A DNA stretch of 64,000 nt from contig NZ_JAAMTH010000001.1 in the NCBI RefSeq assembly GCF_018283455.1, forward strand, positions 867,501 to 931,500, in the 5' to 3' direction. Positions 60,886 through 64,000 of the stretch are shown in pieces. Under the pieces are notes generated by a model. It searched no databases and was not told the DNA's origin. It was given only the letters and a program-made list of their open reading frames with translations. A program made the translations under genes and the position numbers. Origin of the DNA: Planococcus sp. MSAK28401. GTDB taxonomy: Bacteria > Bacillota > Bacilli > Bacillales_A > Planococcaceae. Within the stretch, counting starts at the first letter, position 1. Each line of letters opens with the position of its first letter.

Positions 60886-61056
60886 TTATGTCTGGAACGG
60901 GGATGACAGCATTTCGTATAAGATGGCTGCTGTTGGGAATTCAATACCCGCTAGGACAACCCCTCCGACAAAACGGTAATAGAGTGTAATGACAAAATAG
61001 AATCCGATGAACAACAGCGCCGACACGATCAAGAGGATCACGAATGTTCTTGTCAT
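60886..61056 (-). CDS. 56-residue membrane protein
   Basis: MTRTFVILLIVSALLFIGFYFVI is a membrane helix; a second hydrophobic stretch (FVGGVVLAGIEFPTAAILYEM) follows. TGGAGGAACTC precedes ATG 61056. Unrecognised. Confidence 0.65.
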   Translation of the reverse strand: MTRTFVILLIVSALLFIGFYFVITLYYRFVGGVVLAGIEFPTAAILYEMLSSPFQT

Positions 61057-61122
61057 CTGGAGTTCCTCCATTTCTAATATATGCAAAGCTTTCGCAGCGA
61101 TGGGACAGCAAACATGGCGCAG

Positions 61123-61209
61123 CTAGAAAAAGAGCAAATTTAGCAAAATGGTCAATACAATCGACAAGATAATTGAAATAAGTATACTTCCCATACAGGA
61201 AATGCGCAT
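61123..61209 (-). CDS. Putative 28-residue membrane microprotein
   Basis: MRISCMGSILISIILSIVLT, then ILLNLLFF: nearly one hydrophobic helix, with AAGGCGG before the ATG. It lies 66 bp upstream of the 56-residue membrane protein on the same strand. Without homologues it stays tentative. Confidence 0.45.
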   Translation of the reverse strand: MRISCMGSILISIILSIVLTILLNLLFF

Positions 61210-61494
61210 GAAAAGACCGCCTTTCTTTCTACTCTCCGTGAAAAAGGGGATGGTTGTTGAATGGAAAAATAATTCGGGCAGCTGATGATACTTGCAAATT
61301 GTTTACCCGAAAAAAACGGATGCTAATCTTTCAAATAGAGTGTAGAAGGGGTATGCAATCTGCTTCAGCAGTGATGAAAATCTTCATTGCTTTGTCGAAT
61401 TTTGTCATAATTTCTGCATTTCTTTAAAAAAACGGATGCTATTTTTAATGTTTTTTGTTACAATCGTGTTACGAATAGATGTCCGGAGGGTAAC

Positions 61495-62145
61495 ATGGCT
61501 AATTACAATGAGTTTTCAGATAGTAATCCGCATAATGAATCCAATCGAATCGAAGCGGAAAAAAACGCCGAAACCGGTGCTGAACCGCCAAATTTTCGAT
61601 CCAATAAAAAAGATCCAAGGCGCCGCAAACTTTGGCTGAAGGCCGGTGGCGGTATTTTACTGTTGTTTATCTTATGGAATGTGTATTCCTTCGCGAGTTA
61701 TGTCGCTCCGTGGAATGATGAACGCTCAAAGGCGGATGCTGAACAAGATGAAATCCAGCAATACATTTTCCAGAGCGAGAAGAGCGAGGAAACACTCAAA
61801 GAAGTGAGCAATTCGCTCATCCGCTTGTATGACCATAATTCGCTTACAGAACTCCATATCAAAGAGATGGAGGAAAAGTTGGAGCAATTGTCCAAAGAAC
61901 TCGACACGGACGACCCGCGTCTCGCGCAATTGGAATCCTATCATTTTGCGCAAATTGAGTTAACGCGTGAAATGACGAAGACTTTGCAAAAAAACCACGT
62001 TGAAGAAGTTCACGAAAGACTGGATGAGATCCTGGACCGCCAAAAAGAGAAAGCGGACGATAAAGCCGAGATTTTGATTTCGTTGATGGAACAGGAAGAC
62101 ATTAGGTATGAGCAGCAGGCAGACGGTTCGATTGCCTACGAATAA
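61495..62145 (+). CDS. Single-pass membrane protein with coiled-coil domain
   Basis: 216 residues: a polar, charged cytoplasmic head (1-52), one membrane helix (about 54-72, GGGILLLFILWNVYSFAS), then a long Glu/Lys-rich helical region (about 80-205) with heptad-like leucines, likely an extracytoplasmic coiled coil. CGGAGGGTAAC precedes the ATG. Its topology suggests an envelope scaffold or sensor; no family recognised. Confidence 0.72.
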   Translation: MANYNEFSDSNPHNESNRIEAEKNAETGAEPPNFRSNKKDPRRRKLWLKAGGGILLLFILWNVYSFASYVAPWNDERSKADAEQDEIQQYIFQSEKSEETLKEVSNSLIRLYDHNSLTELHIKEMEEKLEQLSKELDTDDPRLAQLESYHFAQIELTREMTKTLQKNHVEEVHERLDEILDRQKEKADDKAEILISLMEQEDIRYEQQADGSIAYE

Positions 62146-62158
62146 TTCAATTCATAAG

Positions 62159-62206
62159 CGAAAAAGCTCCTTTGGTATCCTTATGGGTATCGAAGGAGCT
62201 TTTTCG
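62159..62206 (+). terminator. Terminator after the coiled-coil protein
   Basis: Stem AAAAAGCTCC/GGAGCTTTTT with inner GGTATCC/GGGTATC pairing. Confidence 0.9.
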
Positions 62207-62343
62207 TACAGTGCGAGGACGGAAAGTTAATAGCTAACGGTGTGTAAAGTAGAAAAAAAGCAGATTGAGGAAAAAGCCCTGTAATTCCAAATGCTGAAAC
62301 AGGGTATAGGGATGGAAAACATCTATTTTGAAGGAGAGATTTC

Positions 62344-63207
62344 TTGGATACTCAACAATACAAAGTGAAGGATGGGCGCCACGTAGACTTGGCAGATTGG
62401 GCGACACATGAAAATAAAGGATCGGAATCCGATCACATCGAACAGCAATTGAAGGGAACGATCGAAGAACTGAAAAAATGGCATGCCCGACTTCATGCAG
62501 AAGAAGAAAAAGGCATTGTGGTGGCCCTTCAGGCGATGGACGCGGCTGGAAAAGACGAAGCCATCACTTATCTGTTCTCGAATTTGACCGCCCAAGGGCT
62601 GAAAGTGACGACGCTCGGAAAGCCGACGGAAGAGGAATTGAAGCATGATTATTTATGGCGCTTGCACAAGGCCTTGCCGGAGCGCGGGCAAATCGGCATT
62701 TTAAACCGTTCCCATTACGAAGAAGTCATTGCGACGCGTGTCCATAATCTGCTCGAAGAAGAGCCCTTGCCGAATCAATTGATCGATGGTGAAGTATGGA
62801 ACCGTCGCTACCGGCAAATCAACGAATTTGAGCGGTACATGTTCGAAAACGGTTTTCCGTTTGTGAAATTCTTCTTTAATATTTCCAAAGAAGAACAAAC
62901 CACGCGCCTGCTCGAACGGATGAAAAACCCAGAGAAGAATTGGGAGTTTTCCTTCAGCGATGTCGAAGAACGCGAGCATTGGGAGGATTACCAGGACATA
63001 TTTGGGGATATGCTGACACACACCTCTACAGATCATGCCCCTTGGTACATATTGCCGGCAGATGATGAAATGTATTCCCGTTTGATTATCGCCCGAGTGA
63101 TGGTGGAGATGTTGGAAGAAATTAACCCGGAATTACCGGAAATCAGCGGCAAGCAAAAAGACAAGCTCAAGCATTACATCGATAAGCTGGAAAAGGAAAC
63201 AGAATGA
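62344..63207 (+). CDS. Polyphosphate kinase 2 family protein
   Basis: 287 residues. Walker A MDAAGKDEA (65-73) after VVALQA, GKPTEEELKHDYLWRLHKALPERG, Walker-B region IGILNRSHYEEV, and RYRQINEFERYM make it a PPK2 kinase, which uses polyphosphate to phosphorylate nucleotides. The LNRS form in place of the common FDRS is noteworthy. AMP versus ADP as acceptor cannot be told. TTG start with GAAGGAGAG. A GGGTAT box upstream might be sigma-B. Confidence 0.92.
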   Translation: MDTQQYKVKDGRHVDLADWATHENKGSESDHIEQQLKGTIEELKKWHARLHAEEEKGIVVALQAMDAAGKDEAITYLFSNLTAQGLKVTTLGKPTEEELKHDYLWRLHKALPERGQIGILNRSHYEEVIATRVHNLLEEEPLPNQLIDGEVWNRRYRQINEFERYMFENGFPFVKFFFNISKEEQTTRLLERMKNPEKNWEFSFSDVEEREHWEDYQDIFGDMLTHTSTDHAPWYILPADDEMYSRLIIARVMVEMLEEINPELPEISGKQKDKLKHYIDKLEKETE

Positions 63208-63210
63208 TAT

Positions 63211-63247
63211 AACCCGAAGCGGCCAAGGCTGCTTCGGGTTTTGTTTT
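63211..63247 (+). terminator. Terminator after PPK2
   Basis: Perfect stem AACCCGAAGC/GCTTCGGGTT with additional pairing in the loop and a T-rich tail. Confidence 0.9.
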
Positions 63248-63257
63248 TGACTATGAT

Positions 63258-64000
63258 TTATTGGAACAATAGATAACCATTCTCGGAAATGAATTCGTAG
63301 CTTAGATCGACGAACAGGAAGCATGCATCCGACAGCGGATAGCTGAAAGTGCGGATCATTTCCCCTGTTTCGATATCAGCGTAAATATCCGATAGGCGTC
63401 CTTTATGGCTCACTTTCATGAGCATCATATTCTCCAAGAAATAAGGGCGAAAAGCCCAATGTGAACCAATTTGCTGCGGTTCGCTTTGCCAGCTTCCGGC
63501 TGTTTTCCGGAAGTTGGAGGAGACTTGTTCCCCGTCGCTGTTGCAGATGTAGATACGGAAACTTTCCGCCTCGAAAAGCGGCAGCACTTCCTTGATGAAC
63601 AGGTCGGCATAGTCTGGGCTTTGCCATTTGCCCGTCAATCGTTTGAGTTTATCTTCGGAACGGGCGGTATAGGCCAAGCGTTCGCTGACCATCGCTTTTT
63701 CGCGGTGGACAAATTCCTTTACGTGATGACCCACGTGGATGGACAAGGAATCCGTCGTCAGCAGGGCAGGGTTCGGATGAGCCAGATAATAGCCTTGGTA
63801 GTAATGGCCGCCGTGTTTCCAGGCGAAATACAATTGATGGTTATCTTCTATATATTCATACAACAGCCGTGCGCCGATACGGTGGGCAAGCATCGATAAC
63901 GAATGGATGATGTCCTGGAAAGCGTCGGGCTGGTGGTGCCGGCTGATGCTCATATCGATTTTCAGGATATGCGGCCGCAACTGCCGGATGCGGTCGATAT
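63258..64000 (-). CDS. ykuI: YkuI-like EAL-domain protein, C-terminal part
   Basis: The frame continues past the right edge, so the N-terminus is outside the window. The visible ~247 residues hold the end of an EAL domain (LKIDMSISRHH, LLYEYIEDNHQ, YYQGYYLAHPNP) and the YkuI-type C-terminal PAS-like domain (from about MVSERLAYTARSEDKLKRLTG). YkuI binds cyclic di-GMP but is thought to be catalytically weak or inactive; the active-site EAL motif itself cannot be seen here. Convergent with the PPK2 gene. Confidence 0.87.
   Translation of the reverse strand, partial: IDRIRQLRPHILKIDMSISRHHQPDAFQDIIHSLSMLAHRIGARLLYEYIEDNHQLYFAWKHGGHYYQGYYLAHPNPALLTTDSLSIHVGHHVKEFVHREKAMVSERLAYTARSEDKLKRLTGKWQSPDYADLFIKEVLPLFEAESFRIYICNSDGEQVSSNFRKTAGSWQSEPQQIGSHWAFRPYFLENMMLMKVSHKGRLSDIYADIETGEMIRTFSYPLSDACFLFVDLSYEFISENGYLLFQ

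Overview
The window looks like chromosome of a low-to-mid GC Gram-positive of the order Bacillales, most likely Planococcus or a close relative (inference). The signs are strong AGGAGG-type ribosome sites with many TTG/GTG starts, lipoproteins with Bacillus-type lipoboxes, sigma-A and sigma-B-like promoters, a class I fructose-bisphosphate aldolase of the staphylococcal/planococcal type, GudB/RocG-type glutamate dehydrogenase, an LtaS-like synthase and a YkuI-type EAL protein. No tRNA, rRNA, CRISPR or prophage was seen.

Layout. 0-7 kb is metabolic and regulatory: the end of an NhaC-type antiporter, a membrane protein/Xre pair, an E1alpha-E1beta-lipoyl operon without an acyltransferase core, and a cobalamin-riboswitch operon (adenosyltransferase-like protein plus BtuF-like lipoprotein). 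About 7-32 kb is visibly more AT-rich and accessory. It holds a halocin C8-like bacteriocin precursor with a small membrane peptide, ferritin, small lipoproteins and membrane proteins, an RraB-family protein, an intact IS256 element that splits a small gene, the Hen1-Pnkp RNA-repair pair, a broken ABC-ATPase, a TPP enzyme, a large secreted endonuclease and acetyltransferases. 32-37 kb is a cluster of short-chain dehydrogenases (one truncated) around a TetR regulator and a hydrolase.

37-47 kb has Mug-type glycosylase, YcxB-like and BsuPI-like proteins, an acyl-CoA synthetase, a DUF1456 protein whose terminator is split by an intact IS3-family element, a tandem 217-bp repeat, a dispersed repeat, aldolase and threonine deaminase. 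47.8-49.1 kb is an unrecognised operon of four small genes behind a well-formed promoter and a structured leader that ends in an intrinsic terminator. 49-64 kb carries a TlpA-MsrAB surface repair operon, PAP2 phosphatase, an RsbR-like STAS protein, a MEDS protein, a probable sigma-B-driven dehydrogenase, LtaS-like synthase, glutamate dehydrogenase, PPK2 kinase and the end of a YkuI-like protein.

The parts most worth following up are the halocin C8-like operon (six cysteines at symmetric 8-residue spacing), the four-gene 48-kb operon with its leader, the Hen1-Pnkp pair with an upstream palindrome, the tandem 217-bp element, and the two clean insertion events.
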